DNA of 23,177 nucleotides from an uncultured bacterium (GTDB lineage: Bacteria; Spirochaetota; Spirochaetia; Sphaerochaetales; Sphaerochaetaceae). Below are positions 14,902 to 22,683 of this stretch, one piece after another. The translations under genes and the position numbers were made by a program. Numbering within the stretch: the stretch's first letter is position 1; each line of letters opens with the position of its first letter. The stretch spans positions 1-23,177 of the forward strand of contig CAJMOS010000038.1 in assembly GCA_905215015.1 (NCBI GenBank). The letters run 5' to 3'. The notes beneath the pieces are model-generated. The model had not been told where the DNA came from and searched no databases. It saw only the letters and a program-made list of their open reading frames with translations.

Positions 14902-15243
14902 TCAGTCCGGACAGGAGATCCGCGCCACTTCCTCGATGGTGGCATGGAGCTTGCGGACCAGGTCGCTGTCTGCCGCCCGGTAATAGACCTCTTTCCCGAC
15001 CCTGCGGGTGTCCAACAGCCCTGCCGCCTTCAACAGCCGGAGGTGGTGGCTGACTGCCGGGCTGGACATCCCTACCAGGGACGCGATATCCAAGACGCAT
15101 TCCTCGGTATGGCAGAGGAGCCAGAAAATGCGAAGCCGCGATGGGTCTCCCAACTGCTTCAAGGCCTCGCTGACCGCGGCGATCGTCTCGGTGTCCGGCA
15201 TATCGGCAACAATCCTCCGCTGCATGGTTTCGTCTTCAGACAT
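14902..15243 (-). CDS. ArsR/SmtB-family metal-responsive repressor
   Basis: A 113-residue winged-helix repressor. LGDPSRLRIFWLL is the typical family opening helix, and MSSPAVSHHLRLLKAAGL is the recognition helix region, followed by the wing RRVGKEVYYRA. Cys44, Cys49 and Asp52 in CHTEECVLD sit where alpha-3-type sensors bind metal; His100 and Cys111 are in the last helix, but the zinc DxH...HxxE pattern of SmtB is not exact. The metal is probably a divalent cation, given the divergent P1B-type ATPase. The start at 15243 has GCAGGAGGAG upstream; the longer frame to 15291 would run through the promoter. Confidence 0.88.
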   Translation of the reverse strand: MSEDETMQRRIVADMPDTETIAAVSEALKQLGDPSRLRIFWLLCHTEECVLDIASLVGMSSPAVSHHLRLLKAAGLLDTRRVGKEVYYRAADSDLVRKLHATIEEVARISCPD

Positions 15244-15262
15244 GGCGGCTCCTCCTGCAAGG

Positions 15263-15291
15263 AATATAAAGGCGGAGGGGAAAGAGGGCAA
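15263..15291 (-). promoter_or_regulatory. Promoter of the arsR-type gene
   Basis: On the minus strand TTGCCC (15291-15286), a 17-nt spacer and TATATT (15268-15263) form a good sigma-70-like promoter. The leader of about 13 nt is nearly all ribosome site. Confidence 0.6.
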
Positions 15292-15308
15292 GATGCAGCG
15301 GGTCCGTA

Positions 15309-15337
15309 TTGACTTCCTTGGCGAGAGAAGGTACCCT
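15309..15337 (+). promoter_or_regulatory. Candidate promoter of metal ATPase gene
   Basis: TTGACT and TACCCT are 17 nt apart, and the expected +1 is just before the palindromic operator. The -10 match is modest. Confidence 0.4.
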
Positions 15338-15347
15338 TATGGCATAA

Positions 15348-15367
15348 AATTAAACAAATGTTTAATT
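15348..15367 (+). promoter_or_regulatory. Palindromic ArsR/SmtB-type operator
   Basis: AATTAAACA and TGTTTAATT form a perfect 9-bp inverted repeat around AA. This AT-rich 9-2-9 element stands out in GC-rich DNA, lies in the leader region of the metal ATPase gene, and matches the style of CadC/SmtB operators. The divergent repressor gene is its likely source of regulation. Confidence 0.75.
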
Positions 15368-15389
15368 GATTATATGAGGAGATGAGAAT

Positions 15390-17279
15390 ATGGAGCAGGA
15401 GTCAAGGCGGAAATGGACCCGTGTCGCGCTCGCCGCGGTATTGCTGGTTGTCCTGAAGATCGTGGAGAAGAGCCTGTCGCTTCCCATGCTGGGGCTGTTC
15501 CTCCTCTATCTGGTCCCCTATCTGGTTGTCGGGTATGACGTCCTGGCCGAGGCATGGGAGGAGATCCGGGAAGGAGAAGTCTTCAGCGAGGATTTCCTGA
15601 TGGGAATCGCCACCATCGGCGCCCTCGCGATCGGGTTCCTGCCGGGATCCGAGCCGGAGTTCACCGAGGCGGTCTTCGTCATGCTCTTCTTCCAGGTCGG
15701 CGAGATCTTCGAGGACATGGCCGAGGACAACAGCCGCAAGTCGATCACCCGGCTGATGGATATCAGGCCTGATACGGCCAACGTCGAGCGGGACGGGAAG
15801 GTGCTGGTGGTCGACCCTGGCGAAGTGGCTGTCGGGGAGACCATCGTCGTCAAGCCTGGCGAGAAGGTGCCGATGGACGGCGTGGTGGTCGAGGGCGCTT
15901 CCAGCCTGGACACCGTCGCTCTGACCGGCGAGAGCGTTCCCCGTGAGGTTTCTGTAGGTGACGCCGTGTACTCCGGCTGTGTCAACCAGCGGGGTCTGAT
16001 CCGCATGAAAGTCTCCAAGGTGTTTGGCGAGTCGACCGCATCGAAGATCCTCGAGCTGGTCGAGCATGCCAGCGAGGGAAAGAGCCACAGCGAGCGCTTC
16101 ATCACCCGCTTCGCCCGCATCTACACGCCGGTCGTGGTGGTTTCGGCGATTGCCGTCGCATTCCTGCCACCCCTTTTCTCTGGCGATTTCCTGGCCAATT
16201 TCTCCCTCTGGCTGATCCGCGCGCTGACGTTCCTGGTAGTCTCCTGCCCCTGCGCCCTGGTCATCTCGGTGCCGCTGACCTTCTTCAGCGGTATCGGATG
16301 CGCCTCGAAGCAAGGCATCCTGGTCAAGGGGTCCAACTATCTTGAGGCGCTTTCCCAAGCGGGAATCGTGGTCTTCGACAAGACCGGAACACTGACCAAA
16401 GGCGTGTTCGAGGTGACCGCCGTCCATCCCTCCGAGATGGACGAAACCCAGCTGTTGCATCTTGCGGCCCACGTCGAACGCTACTCGACCCATCCGATAG
16501 CCGCCTCTCTGCGGGCCGCCTACCCGCACGAAGCTGACAGCTGCACGGTGGAGGACGTCGAGGAGATTGCCGGACAGGGAGTCCGCGCCACAGTCAACGG
16601 CAGGGTGGTATGCGTCGGCAACACGAAGCTGATGGATGCCGTGGGCGCCCAGTGGAAGCCCTGCGAGAAGACGGGCACGATCATCCACGTCGCGGTTGAC
16701 GGCATCTATGCCGGGCATATCGTGATTTCCGACGCGATCAAGGGTGATTCCAAAGAGGCCATCCAGAACCTGAAGGCTGAAGGAGTGGGAAAGACCGTCA
16801 TGCTGACCGGGGACAGGAAAGAGGTCGCCGATTCGGTCGCCAAGGAATTGGGACTGGACGAGTGCCATGCCGAGTTGCTGCCCGCCGACAAGGTCGATTG
16901 GGTCGAGAAACTTCTCGCCTCGAAGGAGCAAGGCCGTACGCTGGCTTTCGTCGGTGACGGCATCAACGACGCCCCGGTGCTCGCCAGGGCCGATGTCGGA
17001 ATCGCCATGGGAGCGATGGGGAGCGACGCGGCCATCGATGCCGCGGACGTGGTGCTGATGGACGACAAGCCCTCGAAGATCGCCCTTGTGGTCCGCATCG
17101 CCCGCCATACGCTTGCCATCGCCAAGGAGAATGTGGTCTTCGCCATTGCTATCAAGGTCGCGGTCCTGGTTCTTGCGGCCTTCGGCCTTGCGACGATGTG
17201 GATGGCGGTCTTTGCCGATGTCGGCGTCATGGTCCTGGCGGTGCTCAACGCGACCCGCGCCTTGAAGCAGAAGGGTTGA
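15390..17279 (+). CDS. P1B-type heavy-metal transporting ATPase (Zn/Cd/Pb class), no N-terminal HMA domain
   Basis: A 629-residue metal efflux pump. It has the TGES actuator motif (179-182), the membrane metal site SCPCAL (Cys286, Cys288), the phosphorylated Asp330 in DKTGT, the STHPIA nucleotide-site motif and GDGINDAP. The final helix has MAVFADVGVMVLAVLNATRAL with the Asp, preceded by a Lys-led helix, as in the zinc/cadmium/lead class (ZntA, CadA). No cysteine-rich or His-rich domain precedes the first helix, so the usual N-terminal metal-binding domain is missing. TGAGGAG lies about 8 nt before the ATG. Expression is probably repressed by the divergent ArsR-type protein and induced by metal. 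Confidence 0.94.
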   Translation: MEQESRRKWTRVALAAVLLVVLKIVEKSLSLPMLGLFLLYLVPYLVVGYDVLAEAWEEIREGEVFSEDFLMGIATIGALAIGFLPGSEPEFTEAVFVMLFFQVGEIFEDMAEDNSRKSITRLMDIRPDTANVERDGKVLVVDPGEVAVGETIVVKPGEKVPMDGVVVEGASSLDTVALTGESVPREVSVGDAVYSGCVNQRGLIRMKVSKVFGESTASKILELVEHASEGKSHSERFITRFARIYTPVVVVSAIAVAFLPPLFSGDFLANFSLWLIRALTFLVVSCPCALVISVPLTFFSGIGCASKQGILVKGSNYLEALSQAGIVVFDKTGTLTKGVFEVTAVHPSEMDETQLLHLAAHVERYSTHPIAASLRAAYPHEADSCTVEDVEEIAGQGVRATVNGRVVCVGNTKLMDAVGAQWKPCEKTGTIIHVAVDGIYAGHIVISDAIKGDSKEAIQNLKAEGVGKTVMLTGDRKEVADSVAKELGLDECHAELLPADKVDWVEKLLASKEQGRTLAFVGDGINDAPVLARADVGIAMGAMGSDAAIDAADVVLMDDKPSKIALVVRIARHTLAIAKENVVFAIAIKVAVLVLAAFGLATMWMAVFADVGVMVLAVLNATRALKQKG

Positions 17280-17297
17280 ACCCCGACACCACACATG

Positions 17298-17337
17298 CAG
17301 GCGGCAGTCCCTTTCGGGGATTGCCGCCTGTTTTTTT
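17298..17337 (+). terminator. Rho-independent terminator of metal ATPase gene
   Basis: A 14-bp stem (17298-17311 with 17317-17330, one G-T wobble) closes a TTTCG loop and is followed by seven T residues. It starts 19 bases after the stop codon. Confidence 0.92.
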
Positions 17338-17346
17338 GCCTTTTCC

Positions 17347-18555
17347 CTATTCGTAATGGAGGGCTTCGATTGGACGGAGCCGGGATGCCTTCATGGCCGG
17401 CCAGAAGCCGAAGAATGCTCCGACCAGGATCGAGGCTCCCGTAGCAATCAGGATGACCAACGGGTCGACGCTGGTCGGGATTCCGCCACGCGAGAGGATC
17501 TGGCAGCTGGCCAAGGCGAAGAGGATGCCGACGATGCCGCCACCGAGGCCGAGCATCGAGGCCTCCAGCAGGAACTGCAGGAGAATGTCGCACTGGGTCG
17601 CGCCGATCGACATGAGCAGTCCAATCTCCTTGATCCGCTCGGTCACCGAGACCAGCATGATGTTCATGATTCCGATGCCTCCCACAAGCAGCGACACGGC
17701 AGCGATCGAGGCTAAGAGGACCGTCATGGTCTTTGCGGTGGAGGAGGCGACGTTGAGGATGTCGGTGCTGTTCATGATGGAAAAGTCGTCAGGCTGGCCG
17801 GGACTCAGGCGGTGTGATTGGCGGATGCTTGCTGTGCGGTCTGCCTGTCCTTGGGAAATCTTGTCTTTGCTGACGATGCTGACAGCGATGCTGTCCAGCG
17901 TACCGGTGGCGGACATGCGGGCAAGGAACGTACCGAGCGGCACCCAGATCAGCTCGTCCTGGTCGCGCCCGCCGCTGGTTCCGACCGGAGAAAGCACTCC
18001 CTTGATGGTAAAGATGCCGTTTCCGATCTGCAGGGGCTTGCCAACCGCCTCATCCGGTCCGCATCCAAGAATCTTGGCCACGGTGCTGGTGCCGATCACA
18101 CAGACCCGGCGATAGAGGTTGCTGTCATCCTCGTCGAAGAACGAGCCGGAAAGGAGGGAGCGGTTCTTGATGCTCGGGTAGTCGGGTTCCACGCCGGTGA
18201 TGGTTGCCGAGCCATTGCCGTTGGCGCCTTGGACGGTGAAGGTTCCCTGGGCGGTGCCGGAAACGTACGAGGTGTACAGCGACTCCTCCTTGATCGCCTC
18301 AAGGTCGTTTTCCGTCAGTTGGGCCGGATTCAAGCTGGCCGTCGCTCCGTAGGCATGCTGCGGCATGATTTGCAACAGGTTGGTCCCCATCACGTCGATC
18401 TGTGCCTCGATGAGCTTCTGGGAGCCCTGTCCGACCGCCATCATGATGATGACGCTGGCCGTGCCGATGATGATGCCCAGCGAGGTCAAGAGGCTGCGCA
18501 TGCGTCCCTTGGCGAGCGCGGAGAGGCTGGTATGGAACAGTTGCATGGTGCGCAT
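17347..18555 (-). CDS. MacB-like ABC transporter permease
   Basis: A 402-residue permease. An N-terminal helix (LLTSLGIIIGTASVIIMMAVGQGS, about 22-45) is followed by an extracytoplasmic MacB core domain (about 50-270) and an FtsX-type domain with three helices. The latter contains NIMLVSVTERIKEIGLLMSIGAT, the typical coupling segment. Such permeases work as mechanotransmission pumps with a periplasmic adaptor and export lipoproteins, peptides or drugs. The start at 18555 has AAGGAGG 7 nt upstream, inside the end of the ATPase gene, whose stop is one base away. The gene ends in TAG (17349-17347). Confidence 0.92.
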   Translation of the reverse strand: MRTMQLFHTSLSALAKGRMRSLLTSLGIIIGTASVIIMMAVGQGSQKLIEAQIDVMGTNLLQIMPQHAYGATASLNPAQLTENDLEAIKEESLYTSYVSGTAQGTFTVQGANGNGSATITGVEPDYPSIKNRSLLSGSFFDEDDSNLYRRVCVIGTSTVAKILGCGPDEAVGKPLQIGNGIFTIKGVLSPVGTSGGRDQDELIWVPLGTFLARMSATGTLDSIAVSIVSKDKISQGQADRTASIRQSHRLSPGQPDDFSIMNSTDILNVASSTAKTMTVLLASIAAVSLLVGGIGIMNIMLVSVTERIKEIGLLMSIGATQCDILLQFLLEASMLGLGGGIVGILFALASCQILSRGGIPTSVDPLVILIATGASILVGAFFGFWPAMKASRLRPIEALHYE

Positions 18556-18556
18556 G

Positions 18557-19309
18557 TCATTCCTCCTTGCTAGGAGCCTGTATGGGATTGTTGACAGGCT
18601 CGTCGCCGACGATGAGGCCATCCCGCAGGGTGATGATCCTCCCGCAATATCCCGCGTAGCTACGCTCGTGGGTGACCATGACGATGGTCTTGCCCTCGCG
18701 GTTGAGTTTCTGGAGCAGGCCGAGAATCTCAACGGATGTGCCGCTGTCCAGGTTGCCGGTCGGTTCATCGGCAAGAATGAAGGCCGGGTCCATGATCAGC
18801 GCCCGGGCGATGGCGACACGTTGCTGCTGGCCGCCGGAGAGCTGGTTCGGCAGATGGCGCATGCGGTCTTTCAAGCCCATGGCTGTCAAGAGCCGCTCGG
18901 CTTTCTCCCTGCCTTCCTTCCGGGAAGGGGCCTTTCGCTTTTCTCCCGGGACCGGCCTCCAGTACATCAAAGGTCGTTCGACGTTCTCCAGGGCCGAGGT
19001 GCGGGGGATCAGGTTGAAAGACTGGAAGATGAATCCCGTCTTCCTTCCTCGGACAACTGCGGCCTCCTTTGCGGTGAGATTGGTGATGTCGATGCCATCC
19101 AGCGTGCAGGTTCCCGAATCCGGTTTGTCCAAACATCCCAAGATGTTCATCAGCGTGCTCTTGCCGCTGCCAGACGGGCCCATGATGGCCACGAACTCTC
19201 CCTCGCCAATGGACAGGTCTATGCCCCTGAGCGCGGGCACCTTGATCCCTTTCTGGCCTCCCATCTGGTACGTACGGGTGATCTGGCTCATCGAGATGAT
19301 GCTTTTCAT
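18557..19309 (-). CDS. MacB/LolD-type ABC transporter ATP-binding protein
   Basis: A 250-residue ATPase. Walker A GPSGSGKST is at about 44-52, the Q-loop FIFQSFNL follows, the signature is LSGGQQQR, and Walker B is ILADEPTGNLD, with the H-loop MVTHE. The stretch between Q-loop and signature (YWRPVPGEKRKAPSRKEGR) is about ten residues longer and more basic than in typical MacB/LolD proteins. It overlaps the adaptor gene by four bases and is followed at once by the permease, so the three are one operon. Confidence 0.95.
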   Translation of the reverse strand: MKSIISMSQITRTYQMGGQKGIKVPALRGIDLSIGEGEFVAIMGPSGSGKSTLMNILGCLDKPDSGTCTLDGIDITNLTAKEAAVVRGRKTGFIFQSFNLIPRTSALENVERPLMYWRPVPGEKRKAPSRKEGREKAERLLTAMGLKDRMRHLPNQLSGGQQQRVAIARALIMDPAFILADEPTGNLDSGTSVEILGLLQKLNREGKTIVMVTHERSYAGYCGRIITLRDGLIVGDEPVNNPIQAPSKEE

Positions 19310-20346
19310 TCCTCAGTCTCCCTGGTGATGACCTTCAGGCCTTCGATTGACTGCGACGGGTCCACGGGCTCGACGCATGTCTTGATTCCGTCGGTGATGC
19401 CGGCATAGACGGCAAGCTGAGCGGGATGGCCTGCGCTGTCCAGATACCAGAGCTCGCGTTCGGTTTTTTCCTCGACCTCAGGATTCCGCGTGGCGGAATC
19501 GCTCATCGAGAGCTGGGAAGGCCCGGTGGGATGTCCGAACGGGTTGACGCCATTGTCGTTCGCTTTACCGCCGGTAATCGCATTGGTGATGCCGTTGACC
19601 GAGGAAGCGGATTGCGTTGCCGTGTTACTGGCTGTCCCGGAAGCCGGCGTGTAGCGCAGCGCCGCGTTAGGGACGCAGAGTACCCCCTCCTGCTTATCGA
19701 CGACATAGGTCAGTGCGCAGGTCATGCCTGGCTTGAGCTGGCCATCTTCGTTTGGAATCCTGGAGACGACGGTATAGGTGACCACGTTGTCGGTTGTCGT
19801 GCTTGTCGGAAGGATTGCTTCGACCTTGGTCCCATAGGACGCACCTGGCAGCGCCTGCAAGGTCACCTTCACTTCTTGGCCTTTCTTGAGCGAGGTGATG
19901 TCAAGCTCGCCGACCGGAGCCTGGATCAGCAGTTCGCCGTCGTCGCTGTTGATGGTGCACAGCGACGTGGATGCCGGGGTGCCCCTGCCGAGGATCGGGG
20001 ATCCGATGCTGACGGAAAGCGCATAGACGATGCCGTCAACCGGGCTGTAGACCGGTACCAGTTGTCTGTCGTTCGGGTTGCCGGTGGTGTTCACCTCGGC
20101 AACCAGCTGTCCTGAGGCGACATGGTCTCCTGGGGCGATATACAAGGTATCGATGACACCTGATGCGGGCGATTGGACGGTGATGGAGCTTTCCGAAGCA
20201 ATCGTGCCTACCGCAGACACGCTCTGGACGATGCTGCCACGGCTGATGGCGGTGGTTTCGTACGTTTTCGTGGTTTCCTTTTGGGAGCATCCGAACGAGC
20301 AGAGTGCCAGCGTAGCCGCCAGCAGGGCCTTCGTCTGTTTGTGCAT
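19306..20346 (-). CDS. MacA/HlyD-like efflux adaptor, predicted lipoprotein, without helical hairpin
   Basis: A 346-residue membrane fusion protein. The N-terminus ends in CSFGC with Cys20 as the likely lipidated residue; the lipobox is relaxed, as is common in spirochaetes. The two lipoyl half-motifs (SGVIDTLYIAPGDHVASGQ at 62-80; YSPVDGIVYALSVSIG at 100-115) are joined by only about 15 residues, so the coiled-coil hairpin is missing. A beta-barrel region follows (about 135-225), with a Ser/Thr/Asn/Gly-rich insertion at about 230-290 before the final domain. CAGGAGG precedes the start. No TolC-like gene is present in the window. Confidence 0.88.
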   Translation of the reverse strand: MHKQTKALLAATLALCSFGCSQKETTKTYETTAISRGSIVQSVSAVGTIASESSITVQSPASGVIDTLYIAPGDHVASGQLVAEVNTTGNPNDRQLVPVYSPVDGIVYALSVSIGSPILGRGTPASTSLCTINSDDGELLIQAPVGELDITSLKKGQEVKVTLQALPGASYGTKVEAILPTSTTTDNVVTYTVVSRIPNEDGQLKPGMTCALTYVVDKQEGVLCVPNAALRYTPASGTASNTATQSASSVNGITNAITGGKANDNGVNPFGHPTGPSQLSMSDSATRNPEVEEKTERELWYLDSAGHPAQLAVYAGITDGIKTCVEPVDPSQSIEGLKVITRETEE

Positions 20347-20388
20347 GTTGTTCCTCCTGAAGAAGCCTTCGGTTCCTTCTGTGCCTTC

Positions 20389-20448
20389 ACCCTACAACGG
20401 GCATGGGGAATGGTTGAGGAACGTGTGTGGAATCTTCGGGGAATCAGG
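20389..20448 (-). promoter_or_regulatory. Response-regulator box: four 11-bp-phased direct repeats plus -10 of efflux operon
   Basis: On the plus strand GGAA begins at 20407, 20418, 20429 and 20440, exactly 11 bp apart, each within GNGGAAY. Read on the minus strand these are four TTCC repeats. A -10-like TAGGGT (20394-20389) lies 12 bases after the last repeat and no good -35 exists, as at PhoB-type activated promoters. The adaptor gene starts 43 bases after the -10. The first repeat overlaps the stop of the kinase gene. Confidence 0.7.
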
Positions 20449-21904
20449 AGAAAAGGTCGAACCAAAAGCAGGTGCCCGTCTGGCGAGAGCTTGTTACCCC
20501 GTAGGGCGCGTGGTGGGCAACCAGGATTTGCTTGACGATTGCGAGTCCAAGGCCGGATTGTTCTTCGCAACGCTTGAAACGTGAGGTGAAGTAGCGGTCC
20601 CAGACAAGCGGAATCTCCTCGGGTGGAATCAGGTCCCCCCAGTCCCTCACCTCGATGTGGAGCCTGCCGTCCTGGAAGATGGAGGCGACTTCCACGCGCT
20701 TCGCATCACCCGAATGCCGCATGGCGTTGTCAACCAGGTTGTAGAGCACCCGCGAAATCAGCTTGCGCTCGCCGTGGACTGAGGGGGGGGCGCCTGAGGA
20801 CTTGTACTCGATCCGGATTCCCCTCTGCTTTGCCATCGGAGCGAACTGGCCGATTACGCCATCGATCAACACAGCCGGTTCCTTGATTCTGGCCTCGGGG
20901 GAAATCTCCCTCTGACCATAGGCGGAATAGTCGATAATGTCGTTGACCAGGCCCCTCAGCCGGTCGGATTCCCGGATGATGATGCCTAGGTCCTGGTTCC
21001 TTGCTGCTTCGTCAGGCCAGGAGAGGTCCCTGACCATTTCCGCATAGCCCCTGATGAGCGTCAGCGGGGTGCGGAGGTCATGGGAGACGTTTCCCATCAG
21101 CTCCTTGCGGGCGCTTTCCAGTTGCTAGATCGAGAAAGCGGTCCTGGACAGGGAATCGGAGAGCCCGTCCAGCTCGGTACAGAAGCGCTTGGTGCCGGCA
21201 GGGTCGAAGAGGCCGTCGGCCAGGTGTTGGGTGTTGTCACTCAACAGGGAAAGCGGACGGCGGAAGCGCCGGGAGAAGAAACGGGAGAGGAAGAGGGCGA
21301 ACAGGATGGAAATCAGGGTGACGATCAAGAGCTGGAAACGGATGATCCGTACCGTAGAGCCTACGGCCCCGAGCGGTGAGCTGACGTAGAGCACCTTCTC
21401 CCCCCGCTGGACCGCGTAGACGTAGTTGGTCCCGTCGGCTGTCACCCGTTGCCAGGTGTGGTCGGGATCCTTCCCGAGCTCCTCGAGGATCTGGGAGTAG
21501 TTGGAGGGCAAAAACCGGTACGCGCCAATCTCCCAGGACATGGGCCCGTGGTCGGCCAGATATGGATTCTGTCTGCTGTCATCGGCAGCTTCGCTGCGCT
21601 CGGGGCTGTAAAGCGAGCTGTGCTCGTCAGCGTTCTGCAGGATGTTGCCTTTCGTGTCGGTGACGAAGACAAGGAGGGAGGAATCGGACGCCGCTAAGGT
21701 AATCCATTGGGCAAGGTCATCATCTTCCAGATGGTCGGCGAGTTCCATCGCGGCGCTACGGACCCCATGCTCCACCATACGGTTGTAGAAGCCCTGGAGA
21801 AATACCGTCTCCAGCAACCAGAGCAGGGTGAAGATGAAAATGGCAAAGAGCAGGAAGGTCGCTGTCAGTTTCGCCTGGAACGAGCGCTCATGACGGCATT
21901 TCAC
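20444..21904 (-). pseudogene. Sensor histidine kinase, interrupted by an in-frame TAG
   Basis: Read through one TAG at 21127-21125, this is a normal kinase of about 486 residues. It has a membrane helix near the N-terminus (FLLFAIFIFTLLWLLETVFL), an ectodomain of about 130 residues, a second helix (FQLLIVTLISILFALFLS), HAMP, HisKA with MGNVSHDLRTPLT, the N-box NLVDNAMRHS, a degenerate G1 box (DWGDLI where DxGxG is usual) and the G2 box SGLGLAIVK. The TAG falls between HAMP and HisKA. The GTG at 21904 was taken as start; GTG 21922 is also possible. Both overlap the end of the response regulator gene. A C8 run (20790-20783) is another fragile point. It could be a true pseudogene, two proteins by re-initiation, or a sequencing error. 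Confidence 0.85.
21095..21106 (-). promoter_or_regulatory. Possible re-initiation site downstream of the kinase TAG
   Basis: On the minus strand AAGGAG, three bases and ATG (21097-21095) lie about 28 bases after the TAG, in frame with the kinase. Re-initiation here would give a 217-residue soluble fragment beginning with MGNVSHD and holding HisKA and the ATPase domain. The spacing is short. Confidence 0.35.
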
Positions 21905-22574
21905 AGATGTACCCCACGCCACGGAGCGTCTGGATGTATGAGCGACAGTCCTGCAGTTTGGAACGGAGCAACTTGATCTGCCAGTCTACGGTGCGCGGAT
22001 CCCCGTAGTACCCTTTGCCCCAGACCGCGTCCATGATCTGGTCACGGGAGAGCGCGATGTTCTGGTTCTTGAGTAGATAGCGGAGGATGTCGTACTCCTT
22101 GACGGTCAGCTCGACCTTTCTGCCGCCGATGGTCACTGCGTGGGATCCCTCATCAAGGGAAAGTTGTCCCATGGAAAGGACAGTTGCCGGTTTCCTTCCC
22201 TCTCGCGGGGCGTTCTGGTGGCGGGAGATGATCACCTTGATCCGCGCCATCAGTTCCCGGGGGGAGAACGGCTTGACCACGTAGTCGTCCACGCCCATCT
22301 CGAAACCGAAGAGCTTGTCGTATTCCTCGCCCCGGGCGGAGAGCATCAACACCGGTATGTCGTGTTCCTTCCTGATCTCCTTGGTGGCGATATGGCCGTT
22401 CATGCCAGGCATCATGATGTCCATGATGACCAGGTCGTAATGGTGGTCCCGGCAGAGCTCGATGGCCTGTTGTCCGCTTTCCGCTTCTTCCACCTGGTAT
22501 CCCTCATGCAGGGCATAGCGGCTGATCAGCGCGCGGATATCCTTTTCATCGTCAACGACAAGCAGTGCGGGCAC
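21888..22574 (-). CDS. OmpR-family two-component response regulator
   Basis: A 228-residue regulator. The receiver domain has the acidic pair Asp8-Asp9, phospho-acceptor Asp52 in IMDIMMPG, Ser79 in the switch position and Lys101 in VVKPF. The C-terminal winged-helix domain (about 128-226) has ELTVKEYDILRYLLKN, LSRDQIMDAVW and the end TLRGVGYICE, typical of OmpR/PhoB proteins, which bind 11-bp-spaced direct repeats. The start is GTG 22574 with AGGAGG 6 nt upstream. It is the first gene of a series with the broken kinase and the efflux operon, and the phased repeats before the latter are its likely target. Confidence 0.95.
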   Translation of the reverse strand: MPALLVVDDEKDIRALISRYALHEGYQVEEAESGQQAIELCRDHHYDLVIMDIMMPGMNGHIATKEIRKEHDIPVLMLSARGEEYDKLFGFEMGVDDYVVKPFSPRELMARIKVIISRHQNAPREGRKPATVLSMGQLSLDEGSHAVTIGGRKVELTVKEYDILRYLLKNQNIALSRDQIMDAVWGKGYYGDPRTVDWQIKLLRSKLQDCRSYIQTLRGVGYICEMPS

Positions 22575-22595
22575 GGCATCCTCCTACGTGGTTCC

Positions 22596-22617
22596 ATCAT
22601 ACAGGACGGCAATCCTG
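22596..22617 (-). promoter_or_regulatory. -10 box and inverted repeat before the response regulator gene
   Basis: TATGAT (22601-22596) on the minus strand lies 21 bases before the GTG. It is directly preceded by, and partly overlaps, the inverted repeat ACAGGA-TTGCCG-TCCTGT. The position would suit an operator, but nothing else supports this. The -35 region is poor. Confidence 0.4.
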
Positions 22618-22650
22618 TTTGCATGTGGAAAAGTGGGGAGGACGGAACAA

Positions 22651-22683
22651 CCATCCTCCCCAGGATGGACCGGGAATCCGGTC
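22651..22683 (-). terminator. Tandem hairpins after the repeat-protein gene
   Basis: On the minus strand GACCGG-ATTC-CCGGTC, overlapping the stop codon, is followed at once by CCATCCT-GGGG-AGGATGG and then TTGTTCC. Both stems are perfect. The T-tract is weak, so this is a probable rather than certain terminator. Confidence 0.5.

Noticed and set aside
15402..17294. A 630-codon open frame on the strand opposite the metal ATPase gene
   Set aside because: It is the shadow of a GC-rich gene. Its translation is rich in Asp, Gly, His and Arg without known motifs, while the plus-strand protein has every P-type ATPase motif.
21125..21127. TAG in the kinase read as a sense codon (recoded genetic code) or programmed read-through
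   Set aside because: TAG ends at least two other genes in the window at natural C-termini, so recoding is unlikely. The following CAACTG only partly resembles the known viral read-through context, which comes from eukaryotes.
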